Shown here one piece after another: positions 44,614-53,177 of a stretch of DNA of 64,000 nucleotides. The notes below the pieces were generated by a model, which ran no database searches, was not told the DNA's origin, and was given only the letters and a program-made list of their open reading frames with translations. The stretch is from Henriciella marina DSM 19595. Lineage in GTDB: Bacteria; Pseudomonadota; Alphaproteobacteria; Caulobacterales; Hyphomonadaceae. Where the stretch lies: positions 1,488,001 to 1,552,000 of the forward strand of contig NZ_AQXT01000002.1 in NCBI RefSeq assembly GCF_000376805.1. Direction: 5' to 3'. Within the stretch, counting starts at the first letter, position 1, and every line of letters begins with the position of its first letter. A program made the translations under genes and the position numbers.

Positions 44614-47433
44614 ATGCCGACCCGTAAGACGCCGCTCGACCCGGCTCGCATCCGCAAATTCCTGCGCGATCACGCAGAAAGCATTGATCGCGATCCGCTG
44701 ACCAATTCGGTTTTCTCTTTTGCGCTGCAACTCTTCCAGGACCTTGAGGCGGGCCGCACCGACCTCTCCAGCGTCGCTGAAACGGTAGATGGCCTGCATT
44801 TCGACCTTCTCAAGGACCGCGCCGACCAGTTTCGGTCGCAGCATACCGAGATCGGCAAACCGAAGGATGCCTTTGCTGGGGTCAGCGCAAAGCTCGCGGC
44901 CCTCGCCAGGTCGGACCCGGAGCGTTTCCGGCACACCGTCACACGGCATGCTGGCGGCATCGTCTTTACCGCCCATCCCACCTTTGCGCTTTCACAGGAC
45001 CTGCGCCGTGCCTTCGCCGCCTATGCAAGCAAGCCGGGGAAAATCGAACTTGCCACGCTAAAAACGGTCGCCAGTGATCCGCAGCCGGACTGGCCGGACC
45101 AGATTACTCTGACCCACGAACATGAAGAAGCGCAGGACGCGATTACGAATGCGCAGGACGCGGCGGGCCACTATGCTGGTATCATGGTCGACGCGGCCAG
45201 AAAGTCCCTCGACGACTGGCGCAGCCTCCGCCCGGTCCTCCCCACGCTCGCAAGCTGGGTTGGCTATGACCTCGATGGACGCACCGACATTCACTGGTCG
45301 CAATCCATCACGCTGCGCCTTCGCGAGAAGGCCGCCCAGCTTGCCTATTATCGCGGCCGCCTCTCCAACTTCGCAGAGTTCGAAACGCTCACCAGCCTCG
45401 AAAAGCGACTCGCCGCCGCGGAGGCCCATACTGAAGCTGCTGCGGAAAAGTTCGGGCAGGACCTATCCGACCCTGATGCGCTGAGCGAAGCGGCCAACTT
45501 CCTGACGGCCGCGTCAGACGCGAAGATCACCGATGCAGCCACGCTGACTGATCCCCTCACAAAGCTGATCGAAGACCCGGAAACCCCGGACGAAACGGCT
45601 GCCGCCCTGATGGTCTTGCGCGCAGAGGTGGACGCGCTCCAGCTTGGCACCGCGCGCATCCATCTTCGCGTGAACGCTGCGCAGGTCCGCACCGTCCTCC
45701 AGCGCGATTTGGACCTTGAAACCGAAGACAGTGAGCTCGGCCGCCTTGCCCTCAGCAAGCTCTCTGAAATGGCAGGCAGCACCGAAGTGCGCCCGGTCAA
45801 TTTCGCCGACCTCTTCCTCGAACAGTCGACTGCCCGCCGCCAGTTCATGATGTGCGCGCAGATCCTCAAACATATCGATGCAGGCTCCCCCATCCGATTC
45901 CTCATTGCCGAGAGCGAGAACCCGGCAACCGTGATGGGCGCGCTTCACCTTGCCCGCCAGTACGGCGTGGATCATGCGCTCGACATCTCACCGCTCTTTG
46001 AAACACCGGAAGCCCTCGAAACCGGTGGGCGCTTTGTCGAACGCCTGCTCGAAGAAGAAAGCTTCTGCGCCTACATCAAGGCGCGCGGCTACCTCTCCAT
46101 CCAGCTGGGCTTCTCGGATTCTGGCCGCTTCATCGGGCAGGTCGCCGGCAATATGGCGATCGAACGGATCCACAGCCTGATCGGCCGCGCGCTCGGCGAC
46201 GTCCTGCCCGGCACAGGCCTGCTGGTTTTCAACACACATGGCGAGTCGATCGGGCGCGGCGCCTATCCCGGTACTTTTGAGCAGCGCCACGACCACCTTC
46301 TGACGCCATGGACCCGCAATGAGCTGCTCGCCCGAGACATCCAGCCGATCCACGAGGTAAGCTTTCAGGGCGGCGATGGCTTTCTTCACTTCGCGACGCC
46401 AGAGCTGTCGCGCGCAACCTACGCGGCTTTCTGCGAACACATCCTATCTGAGCCGGGCTCGACAGAAGACGACGCCTTCTACACCCAGACCGACTTTGTC
46501 TGGGACGCCTACCGAGCCCTTCGGGCATGGCATGAGGCGCTGTTCGTCGACGAGGACTATGGCGCCCTGCTCGGCGGCTTTACCGCTGGCTTTTTGGTCA
46601 AGGCGGGCTCGCGCCCAGTGAAACGCGCAGGCGGCCCAACCGGCCCGTCAGCCATCCGCGCCATCTCTCATAATGCGATGCTCCAGCAGCTGGGCGTGCC
46701 GCTCAATTCTGCCTGCGGGATCGGCTCTGCCATGCCGCGCGAGACAGACCGCATGCGCGCCATCATCAATGCCTCGCCGCGCCTGCATGCCCTCATCATG
46801 CTGGCCACAAAGGCGCGCATGCTGACCAGCCTGCCTGTGCTGCGCGGCTATGCCAGCGTCTTCGACCCGCATGTCTGGCTGGCGGTTTCGCGCCATGGCG
46901 AGATTGGTGAGACGGCCCCGCTCCGCCGTGTCGCAGACGTCCTCAGCGACCAGCATACCTCGACCAGCCTGCAGCGCATCGCCAACCGGCTCAGCGTGGA
47001 CCTTGTCGAGTTCGACACCCTGCTTGCCTCTCTCGATGATGCCCCCAGCGTTGAGAGGCGCCATGAGGACCGGCTGAATTTCCATGCGCTCCATGCCATT
47101 CGGCAGGCGCTGATGATGTATGCCCTCAGCCTCACGGGGCGTCTTCGCGGTGTGTCAGCCCGGCACGACACCAGCCGCGACGACATCATCGCGCTTGTCC
47201 TCGCCATGCGCATCGAAGAAGCCGCCGATCTGCTCGAGACGATCTACCCGCCGTCCCAGGGCGACGTTGACGTTTTCTCACAGATTGAAGAACCGGGTTT
47301 CGAAACGGGACACTCGGGGGCGGCTGGCTATGACAGATTGCATGAAGAACTGATCATGCCGCTCCGGCACTGCGGCGTGCTGATCTCGCGACTGTCCATC
47401 GCCACCAGCCATGCCTTCGGCGCCTGGGGCTGA
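44614..47433 (+). CDS. Divergent phosphoenolpyruvate carboxylase-like protein
   Basis: Large cytoplasmic protein (939 residues) of PEP carboxylase type, which would form oxaloacetate from PEP and bicarbonate. VFTAHPT (His121) matches the PEPC motif TAHPTE. GYDLDGRTDI is in place of GGDRDGNP, and LGFSDSGRFIG in place of LGYSDSxKDxG, so the lysine is Arg505. FNTHGESIGRGAYPG replaces FHGRGGxxGRGGxP: the first histidine and arginine are Asn540 and His542, while the second arginine (Arg548) and GSRPVKR are kept. AGGGAG precedes ATG 44614. Activity is doubtful. It sits 200 bases before the pfa-like locus and may or may not serve it. Confidence 0.72.
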   Translation: MPTRKTPLDPARIRKFLRDHAESIDRDPLTNSVFSFALQLFQDLEAGRTDLSSVAETVDGLHFDLLKDRADQFRSQHTEIGKPKDAFAGVSAKLAALARSDPERFRHTVTRHAGGIVFTAHPTFALSQDLRRAFAAYASKPGKIELATLKTVASDPQPDWPDQITLTHEHEEAQDAITNAQDAAGHYAGIMVDAARKSLDDWRSLRPVLPTLASWVGYDLDGRTDIHWSQSITLRLREKAAQLAYYRGRLSNFAEFETLTSLEKRLAAAEAHTEAAAEKFGQDLSDPDALSEAANFLTAASDAKITDAATLTDPLTKLIEDPETPDETAAALMVLRAEVDALQLGTARIHLRVNAAQVRTVLQRDLDLETEDSELGRLALSKLSEMAGSTEVRPVNFADLFLEQSTARRQFMMCAQILKHIDAGSPIRFLIAESENPATVMGALHLARQYGVDHALDISPLFETPEALETGGRFVERLLEEESFCAYIKARGYLSIQLGFSDSGRFIGQVAGNMAIERIHSLIGRALGDVLPGTGLLVFNTHGESIGRGAYPGTFEQRHDHLLTPWTRNELLARDIQPIHEVSFQGGDGFLHFATPELSRATYAAFCEHILSEPGSTEDDAFYTQTDFVWDAYRALRAWHEALFVDEDYGALLGGFTAGFLVKAGSRPVKRAGGPTGPSAIRAISHNAMLQQLGVPLNSACGIGSAMPRETDRMRAIINASPRLHALIMLATKARMLTSLPVLRGYASVFDPHVWLAVSRHGEIGETAPLRRVADVLSDQHTSTSLQRIANRLSVDLVEFDTLLASLDDAPSVERRHEDRLNFHALHAIRQALMMYALSLTGRLRGVSARHDTSRDDIIALVLAMRIEEAADLLETIYPPSQGDVDVFSQIEEPGFETGHSGAAGYDRLHEELIMPLRHCGVLISRLSIATSHAFGAWG

Positions 47434-47634
47434 GACGCGCCGCGCGATCCCTGCTTACATATAGGTCGAAGGACCGGCCTACTCTGTTGCATTTACAACG
47501 GTTTGCGGCGTTTCAATACATTTGTGCCTGACGTCATGGCAATGTATGCTGCACATGCGAAATAGGATGGCTGGATCATTGCATAAAGTCTCGAACAGAG
47601 CTCTAATCGCAACCTGAAGGGGAATTGCAGGCGG
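47434..47634 (+). promoter_or_regulatory. Likely promoter region of pfa-like operon with 32-base dyad
   Basis: This 201-base gap separates the PEPC-like and PfaD genes on the same strand. At 47516-47547 lies ATACATTTGTGCC, then the palindrome TGACGTCA, then TGGCAATGTAT. The arms ATACAT/ATGTAT and TGCC/GGCA are complementary, the left arm carrying three extra bases. GTTG...CAAC (47486-47499) is a smaller dyad upstream. These are good operator candidates. AAGGGG lies 14 bases before the pfaD ATG. Basal promoter elements could not be placed with confidence. Confidence 0.5.
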
Positions 47635-49140
47635 ATGAGGATTCATCACTGGGATACCAATACCCACACCGGCCCAGCCATGAAGGTTGAGACGCGCACC
47701 CCAGCTTTGAACCCGTCCTCCGCCCCGTCAGCTACCACTGTCTATCCAGACTGGCTCGGCGACCACGCTTTCACGAAAATTCATGGCAGCCGCTTTGCCT
47801 ATATCGTCGGCGAGATGGCGCGCGGTATCGCGAGCCCGCGCATGGTCATCGCCGCCGTTCAGGCAGGTCTTGTCGGCTTTTATGGCAGCGCGGGTCTCAA
47901 ACCTGAAACAATCGCCGCCGGTCTCGATGAGATCGAAGCCGCGCTTGGCAAGGACGCGCCCGCCTGGGGCGCCAATCTCATCCATACACCGCAGCAGCCC
48001 GGCTATGAGCGCGCGGTCGTTGATCTCTTCCTGTCGCGCGGCGTCGCCCGCGTGTCAGCCTCCGCATTCATGCAGCTCTCGCCGGAAATCGTACGCTACA
48101 GCGCCGCTGGCCTCTCGCGCGCCGCCGATGGCAGCATCACACGCACCACGCACGTTTTCGCCAAGGTCTCCCGCGCAGAGGTCGCCCGCCAGTTCATGGC
48201 ACCCGCCCCCGATGCCATCCTGAAACAGCTGGTGGCACGTGGTGATATCACGCCAGAGCAGGCAGAGATTGCCGCCAGCGTTCCTGTCGCCCTTGACATA
48301 ACCGCCGAAGCCGATAGCGGCGGACATACCGACAACCGCGCTGCCGGGCCGCTTTTCTCCTCGCTTGTTCAGGCCCGCCGGGAAGTCTGCGAAACCCACA
48401 GTCTCAATGCCGACGAGATCCGCATCGGCCTTGGCGGCGGCATTGGCACGCCCTGGGCGGCCGCTTCGGCGTTCCAGATGGGTGCCGCCTACATCATCAC
48501 TGGCTCGGTCAATCAGGCCGCGGTCGAGTCCGGCCTCTCGCTCGCTGGCCGCAAGCTCCTCGCAGAAGCAGGCCCCGCCGATATCGCCATGGCCCCGGCC
48601 GCCGACATGTTCGAGCAAGGGGTCGAGGTTCAGGTTCTGAAACGCGGCACCCTCTTTGCCATGCGCGGGCGCCGTATGCGCGAGATCTACAAGTCACGCG
48701 CCGGCTTTACAGATTGCACTCCGCAGGAGCAGGCTTTCATAGAGACCGCCCTCGGTGAGCCCTACGCGTCCGCCTGGGAAAAGACCCGAGCCTATATGGC
48801 TGGCACCAATCCAAAAGAGCTTGAAAAGGCAGAAGCAGACCTTCGCCACCAGCTCGCCCTTGTCTTTCGCAGGTATCTTTTCTTCGGGGCCCAATGGGCC
48901 CGTGAGGGCGAGGAAAGCCGCCTGCGCGACTTTCAGATCTGGTGCGGCCCGGCGATGGGCGCCTTCAATGAGTGGGTCAAGGGAAGCCCGCTCGAAGCGC
49001 TCGAAAACCGGAGCGTCAAACAGATTGCGCTGAACCTCATGGACGGGGCCGCGCATCTGACGGGGCTTCAGGCGCGCCGGGCGCGCGGGGAAAACATTCC
49101 ACAATCAGCTTTCGACTATCGGGCGGGGCTATTCGAGTAA
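47635..49140 (+). CDS. pfaD: PfaD-type FMN enoyl reductase of polyunsaturated fatty acid synthase
   Basis: Trans-acting enoyl reductase of Pfa/PUFA synthases, an FMN TIM-barrel related to nitronate monooxygenase. RFAYIVGEMARGIASPRMVI begins the barrel. VALDITAEADSGGHTDNRAA is the diagnostic PfaD motif, IRIGLGGGIGTPWAAASAF binds FMN phosphate, and EQGVEVQVLKRGTLFAMRG with FNEWVKGSPLEALENR is the PfaD-specific C-terminal part. ATG 47635 is used; ATG 47680 is a shorter option without a ribosome site. It is first in the operon, 27 bases before the PfaA-type gene, matching pfa1 of myxobacteria. Confidence 0.9.
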   Translation: MRIHHWDTNTHTGPAMKVETRTPALNPSSAPSATTVYPDWLGDHAFTKIHGSRFAYIVGEMARGIASPRMVIAAVQAGLVGFYGSAGLKPETIAAGLDEIEAALGKDAPAWGANLIHTPQQPGYERAVVDLFLSRGVARVSASAFMQLSPEIVRYSAAGLSRAADGSITRTTHVFAKVSRAEVARQFMAPAPDAILKQLVARGDITPEQAEIAASVPVALDITAEADSGGHTDNRAAGPLFSSLVQARREVCETHSLNADEIRIGLGGGIGTPWAAASAFQMGAAYIITGSVNQAAVESGLSLAGRKLLAEAGPADIAMAPAADMFEQGVEVQVLKRGTLFAMRGRRMREIYKSRAGFTDCTPQEQAFIETALGEPYASAWEKTRAYMAGTNPKELEKAEADLRHQLALVFRRYLFFGAQWAREGEESRLRDFQIWCGPAMGAFNEWVKGSPLEALENRSVKQIALNLMDGAAHLTGLQARRARGENIPQSAFDYRAGLFE

Positions 49141-49167
49141 ATCTCTGGCTGAGGGGCTGAGAACAAC

Positions 49168-52100
49168 ATGGCAGACGGAACGTCGGGACCAGCAGATATA
49201 GCCATCGTCGGATATGGCGCGATGTTTCCCGGCCGCGGCGACGCGGCGGGCTTCTGGCGCGATATTGCCGAAGGCGTCGATACGCTGGGCCCGGTCCCGC
49301 CGACACACTGGCTGATCGAGGATTATTACGACGCAGACCCGAAGGCACGGGACAAGACCTATGGCCAGCGCGGCGGCTTCCTCTCGCCTCAGGGCTTCGA
49401 CCCGCTTTCCTTCGGTATTCCGCCCAACCAGATAGACGCCACAGACAGCGCCCAGCTCCTCGCGCTCATGGTGGCACAGGCCGCGCTCGATGAGGCTGAG
49501 AAAGCCACGAATGGCACGATTGACCGCAAGCGCACCTCCTGCATTCTCGGCGTCGCGTCAGCGACAGAACTCGTCGGCCATATGTCTGGCCGTCTGCAGC
49601 GTCCTGCCTGGATAAAGGGCCTGCGGGACGCCGGCCTTCCCGAGACAGACGTCCAGGCGATCGCCGACCGCATCTCGGAAAACTTCTCCGAATGGAAGGA
49701 AAGCACCTTCCCCGGCCTTCTCGGCAATGTGGTTGCCGGGCGTATCGCCAACCGGATGGATCTTGGCGGATCGAACTATGTGACGGACGCAGCCTGCGCC
49801 TCGTCTCTCTCGGCTCTGCACGGCGCGATACATGAGCTGCGCGCGGGCGACAGCGACCTTGTCCTGACCGGCGGTGTCGACGCCCTCAACGACATCCTCA
49901 TGTATATGTGTTTCTCGAAGACACCGGCCCTCTCCCCGACAGAAGACTGCCGGCCATTCTCCGACAAGGCCGATGGGACGATGCTCGGCGAGGGTATCGG
50001 CATCCTCGCGCTCCGGCGTCTTGCCGATGCAGAGCGGGACGGCAATCGCATCCATGCCGTCATCAAAGGCATTGGCGCAGGCTCTGACGGGCGCGCCACC
50101 GCCATCTATGCGCCGCTACCTGATGGGCAGGCGCGCGCGCTTCACCGCGCCTATGAACAGGCCGGTTATGATCCGCGCTCGGTCGAACTGGTCGAAGCAC
50201 ATGGCACAGGTACCAAAGCTGGCGACGCAGCTGAAATTGCAGGGCTGAAACAGGTCTTCTGCGAGGAAGGTGAGATTGTCGATACGCCCTGGTGTGCCAT
50301 CGGATCGGTAAAGTCCCAGATCGGCCACACCAAGGCCGCCGCCGGATCAGCCAGCCTGATCAAGGCGACAATGTCGCTGTCCAGAAAAGCCCTGCCGCCA
50401 ACCATCAAAGTCGACCAGCCCGCCCCGGCACTTGCAGGCTCCCCCTTCTATGTGAACCGCGGACTTCGCCCATGGATCAGGGACAAGTCCCATAAACGGC
50501 GGGCGTCGGTCAGTTCGTTCGGCTTTGGGGGTTCGAACTTCCACGTCACGCTGGAAGAATACACCGGTCCTCAGGCGGCTCTGCCGGAACGCATCCTGCC
50601 AGCGGAACTCGTCATGGTTTCTGCCAGCTCTCCAGAGGCGCTCGCCACGGCGATCGAAGCGACGGCCCGCAAACTGGTGCAGGAAGAAGACCTCGCCATC
50701 GCCGCAAGCGAAAGCCATGCAGGTTTTGAAGCTGGCGATCTCTGCCGCGCAGCCATCACCGCCAGCAGCAATGACGACTTTAATGCAAAGGCCGTAAAGC
50801 TCGCCGCCCTTATCCGCGCAGGCAACGCCGAAACCGCGCCGCTGCCGAAGGGCAGCAGCGTCAGCCTGACCGCCTCCAAACCCGGCAAGCTCGCCTTCCT
50901 GATGCCGGGACAAGGCAGCCAGTATGTCGGCATGGGCCGCGACCTCGCCCTCGCCTTCCCTGAGGCGCGCGCCGCTTGGGATTATGCCGCAAGCCACAAA
51001 AAGGCTGGCAAGCTTGGCCTCCACAGGCTCGCCTTCCCGCCATCAGCTTTCAACGAAGAGCAGGCAAAGGCGCAGGCCGAGACGCTGACCGCGATGGAAA
51101 ACGCACAACCTGCGCTCGCCGCCGCGACGATGGCTGTCCTCGCCGTTCTGGAAAAGGCTGGCCTCAATGCCGACATGGCCGCCGGTCACAGCTTCGGTGA
51201 GATCATGGCGCTTAATGCGTCAGGCGTCCTGTCAGACAAGGATGCGCTAAGCACAGCCTGCAAACGTGCGAGACTGATGAGCCAGGCCGCCGCCGACAAT
51301 GAAGGCGCCATGCTGGCGACGCAGGCTTCAAGCGAGCAGCTCGCGCCGATCCTGAAAAATCATCCGGACGTAGTCATAGCTAATGACAATGCGCCAACTC
51401 AGACGGTGCTTTCCGGTCCGGTCGATGCCATCGAAGCCGCCCGAAAGGCGATTGAGGCTGCTGGGATCAAGGCCCGCCGTCTGCCGGTCGCATCGGCGTT
51501 CCATTCGCCTATCGTGGCTGGCGCTGTCGCACCTTTCCGCAAGGCGCTCGGCAAAACCGATTTCGCCAAGGGCGACTTTCCGGTCTTCGCGAACGCGTCG
51601 GCCAAGCGCTACCCGCTCGCTTATGACAAGCAGCGTGACCTGCTGGCGGGACAGATCGAAAGCCCCGTCCGCTTCCGCGAAATCATTGAGGCGATGCATG
51701 ATGCCGGCGTCACGACCTTTGTAGAGGCGGGCCCCGGAACCGTCCTCACCGCCCTTGTCGGACAGATCCTGCCAGGCAAGGCCGATGCCGTTGCGCTCGA
51801 TGACAAGAAGGGCAACGGCCTCGCCGCTTTCCTCGCAGGGCTCGGCAAACTCGCCGTCCTCGGTCATGAGATCGATTTCGAAGCCCTCTTCGCCAACATG
51901 CCAGCCCCAGAGGCACGCAAGCCACGCTCCAAGCATGCCATCGACCTCACCGGCGCAAACTATAACAAGCCCTACCCGCCAAAGGGCGGCGCTGCGGCGC
52001 TGCCTCAGCCGAAAGCGGAGGCGTCTATCCCCGCGGCTGTCAGCAAACCTGTACCTGCCGCCCCGCCAGATCCGACGCCGCCGCGCGCCCAAACCTCAAC

Positions 52101-53097
52101 CTCTTCTTCCCAGATTTCCCAGCCAGGACCTTCGCCCATGACTGAGCCCCGCCAGACCGCCCACGCCTCCACCACCGCGCAGATCCACGCCCAGATGACA
52201 GAGGCCCACACCGCCTACATGCAGGCGCTGCAGACGGCGCACGCCCAATACATGCAGACCACGCAGGCCATGCTCGCATCGGCAGGCTCATTAGCTACTC
52301 CAGCGCCTCAGCCGCAGGTCCAGCCCGCACCGCAACCGGCTCCAGCGCCCGTTGCGGCCGCACCCACTCAACAGCCAGTCCCTGCGCCGACACCAGTGAC
52401 ACCGCCACCAGCGCCAGCCCCGGCCGCAGCCGCGCCAGCCCCAACACCAGCGCCTCAACCGACACCTACTCCCGCTCCGGCGCCGGCGGCCGCACCTCCC
52501 CAGGACTTCACCGCCCTCGTCACCAGCCTCGTCGCCGAGAAGACCGGCTACCCAGCCGACATGCTCGAGCCCGATATGGACCTTGAGGGGGAGCTTGGCG
52601 TCGACTCCATCAAACAGGTCGAGATCCTCTCAGCCCTGCGTGAGAAGATGCCATCCCTGCCAGAGATCGAGCCTGAACAGATCGCTGAGCTGCGCACCAT
52701 TGCAAAGATCGCCGCATTCCTCAGCCCATCGGCTGGCAGCGCGCCCGCACCGAAACCAGCCCCTACCCCGGCAGCGCACGCAAATGGAAACGGTCATGCC
52801 AACGGCAACGGCCACCACATTGCCGCCGCCCCAGCTCCGGCACCTGCAGCTCCTTCGGCAGCCGCTGGCGTCGACATGAAAGAGCTTGTCCGCAACCTTA
52901 TCGCCGACAAGACGGGCTACCCACCGGAAATGCTCGAAGACGACATGGACCTTGAGGGCGAGCTTGGCGTCGACTCCATCAAACAGGTCGAGATCCTCTC
53001 CGCCCTGCGCGAGCAGATGCCGAACCTGCCAGAGGTCGAACCGGAACAGATCGCGGAGCTGCGCTCGATCCGGAAGATCGCTGATTTTTTTGGGTAA
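49168..53097 (+). CDS. pfaA: PfaA-type polyketide/PUFA synthase subunit: KS-AT-ACP-ACP
   Basis: Type I iterative synthase subunit, 1309 residues. The ketosynthase (about 8-460) has Cys210 in DAACASS, His345 in EAHGTGT and His387 in QIGHTKAA. The acyltransferase (about 565-890) has GQGSQYVGMG and Ser675 in GHSFGE. A helical Q/M/A segment (TTAQIHAQMTEAHTAYMQAL) and an A/P-rich linker lead to two acyl carrier domains with GVDSIKQ (Ser1147 and Ser1270). It ends at TAA right after the second ACP, without the ketoreductase that PfaA proteins carry next; that domain is encoded just downstream in the -1 frame behind a slippery T7. GAGGGG precedes the ATG. Confidence 0.9.
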   Translation: MADGTSGPADIAIVGYGAMFPGRGDAAGFWRDIAEGVDTLGPVPPTHWLIEDYYDADPKARDKTYGQRGGFLSPQGFDPLSFGIPPNQIDATDSAQLLALMVAQAALDEAEKATNGTIDRKRTSCILGVASATELVGHMSGRLQRPAWIKGLRDAGLPETDVQAIADRISENFSEWKESTFPGLLGNVVAGRIANRMDLGGSNYVTDAACASSLSALHGAIHELRAGDSDLVLTGGVDALNDILMYMCFSKTPALSPTEDCRPFSDKADGTMLGEGIGILALRRLADAERDGNRIHAVIKGIGAGSDGRATAIYAPLPDGQARALHRAYEQAGYDPRSVELVEAHGTGTKAGDAAEIAGLKQVFCEEGEIVDTPWCAIGSVKSQIGHTKAAAGSASLIKATMSLSRKALPPTIKVDQPAPALAGSPFYVNRGLRPWIRDKSHKRRASVSSFGFGGSNFHVTLEEYTGPQAALPERILPAELVMVSASSPEALATAIEATARKLVQEEDLAIAASESHAGFEAGDLCRAAITASSNDDFNAKAVKLAALIRAGNAETAPLPKGSSVSLTASKPGKLAFLMPGQGSQYVGMGRDLALAFPEARAAWDYAASHKKAGKLGLHRLAFPPSAFNEEQAKAQAETLTAMENAQPALAAATMAVLAVLEKAGLNADMAAGHSFGEIMALNASGVLSDKDALSTACKRARLMSQAAADNEGAMLATQASSEQLAPILKNHPDVVIANDNAPTQTVLSGPVDAIEAARKAIEAAGIKARRLPVASAFHSPIVAGAVAPFRKALGKTDFAKGDFPVFANASAKRYPLAYDKQRDLLAGQIESPVRFREIIEAMHDAGVTTFVEAGPGTVLTALVGQILPGKADAVALDDKKGNGLAAFLAGLGKLAVLGHEIDFEALFANMPAPEARKPRSKHAIDLTGANYNKPYPPKGGAAALPQPKAEASIPAAVSKPVPAAPPDPTPPRAQTSTSSSQISQPGPSPMTEPRQTAHASTTAQIHAQMTEAHTAYMQALQTAHAQYMQTTQAMLASAGSLATPAPQPQVQPAPQPAPAPVAAAPTQQPVPAPTPVTPPPAPAPAAAAPAPTPAPQPTPTPAPAPAAAPPQDFTALVTSLVAEKTGYPADMLEPDMDLEGELGVDSIKQVEILSALREKMPSLPEIEPEQIAELRTIAKIAAFLSPSAGSAPAPKPAPTPAAHANGNGHANGNGHHIAAAPAPAPAAPSAAAGVDMKELVRNLIADKTGYPPEMLEDDMDLEGELGVDSIKQVEILSALREQMPNLPEVEPEQIAELRSIRKIADFFG
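52576..53000 (+). repeat. Near-identical tandem ACP coding repeats
   Basis: A 56-base block at 52576-52631 recurs at 52945-53000 with a single mismatch. It encodes MDLEGELGVDSIKQVEILSA around the phosphopantetheine serine of each ACP. The 369-base spacing is exactly 123 codons, so recombination between copies would lose or gain one ACP without breaking the frame. Confidence 0.85.
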
Positions 53098-53132
53098 GGG
53101 GCGCGCCGGCGTCACCTGACGCTGCTCGCCCC
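53085..53132 (+). promoter_or_regulatory. Candidate programmed -1 ribosomal frameshift site (U-UUU-UUU plus stem-loop)
   Basis: At the end of the pfaA frame, GAT TTT TTT GGG TAA contains seven T (53085-53091), giving the zero-frame slippery heptamer T-TTT-TTT. After a six-base spacer (GGGTAA), GGGGCG (53098-53103) pairs with CGCCCC (53127-53132), and inside it GCGTCA (53109-53114) pairs with TGACGC (53117-53122). The -1 frame is closed by TGA at 53082 just before the run and is open from there to 54596. Slippage gives D-F-F-W-V-R and a 1809-residue KS-AT-ACP-ACP-KR. A T8 tract in the real genome, or slip-strand phase variation, would have the same effect. Confidence 0.6.
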
Positions 53133-53177
53133 GCTTCGCGCGATGCTGGACCCGTTTCCAGGCCTTCGCCGCTGGCC

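Noticed and set aside
47529-47536. TGACGTCA as a cyclic-AMP response element
   Set aside because: That consensus belongs to eukaryotic CREB factors; here it is simply the centre of a longer bacterial dyad.
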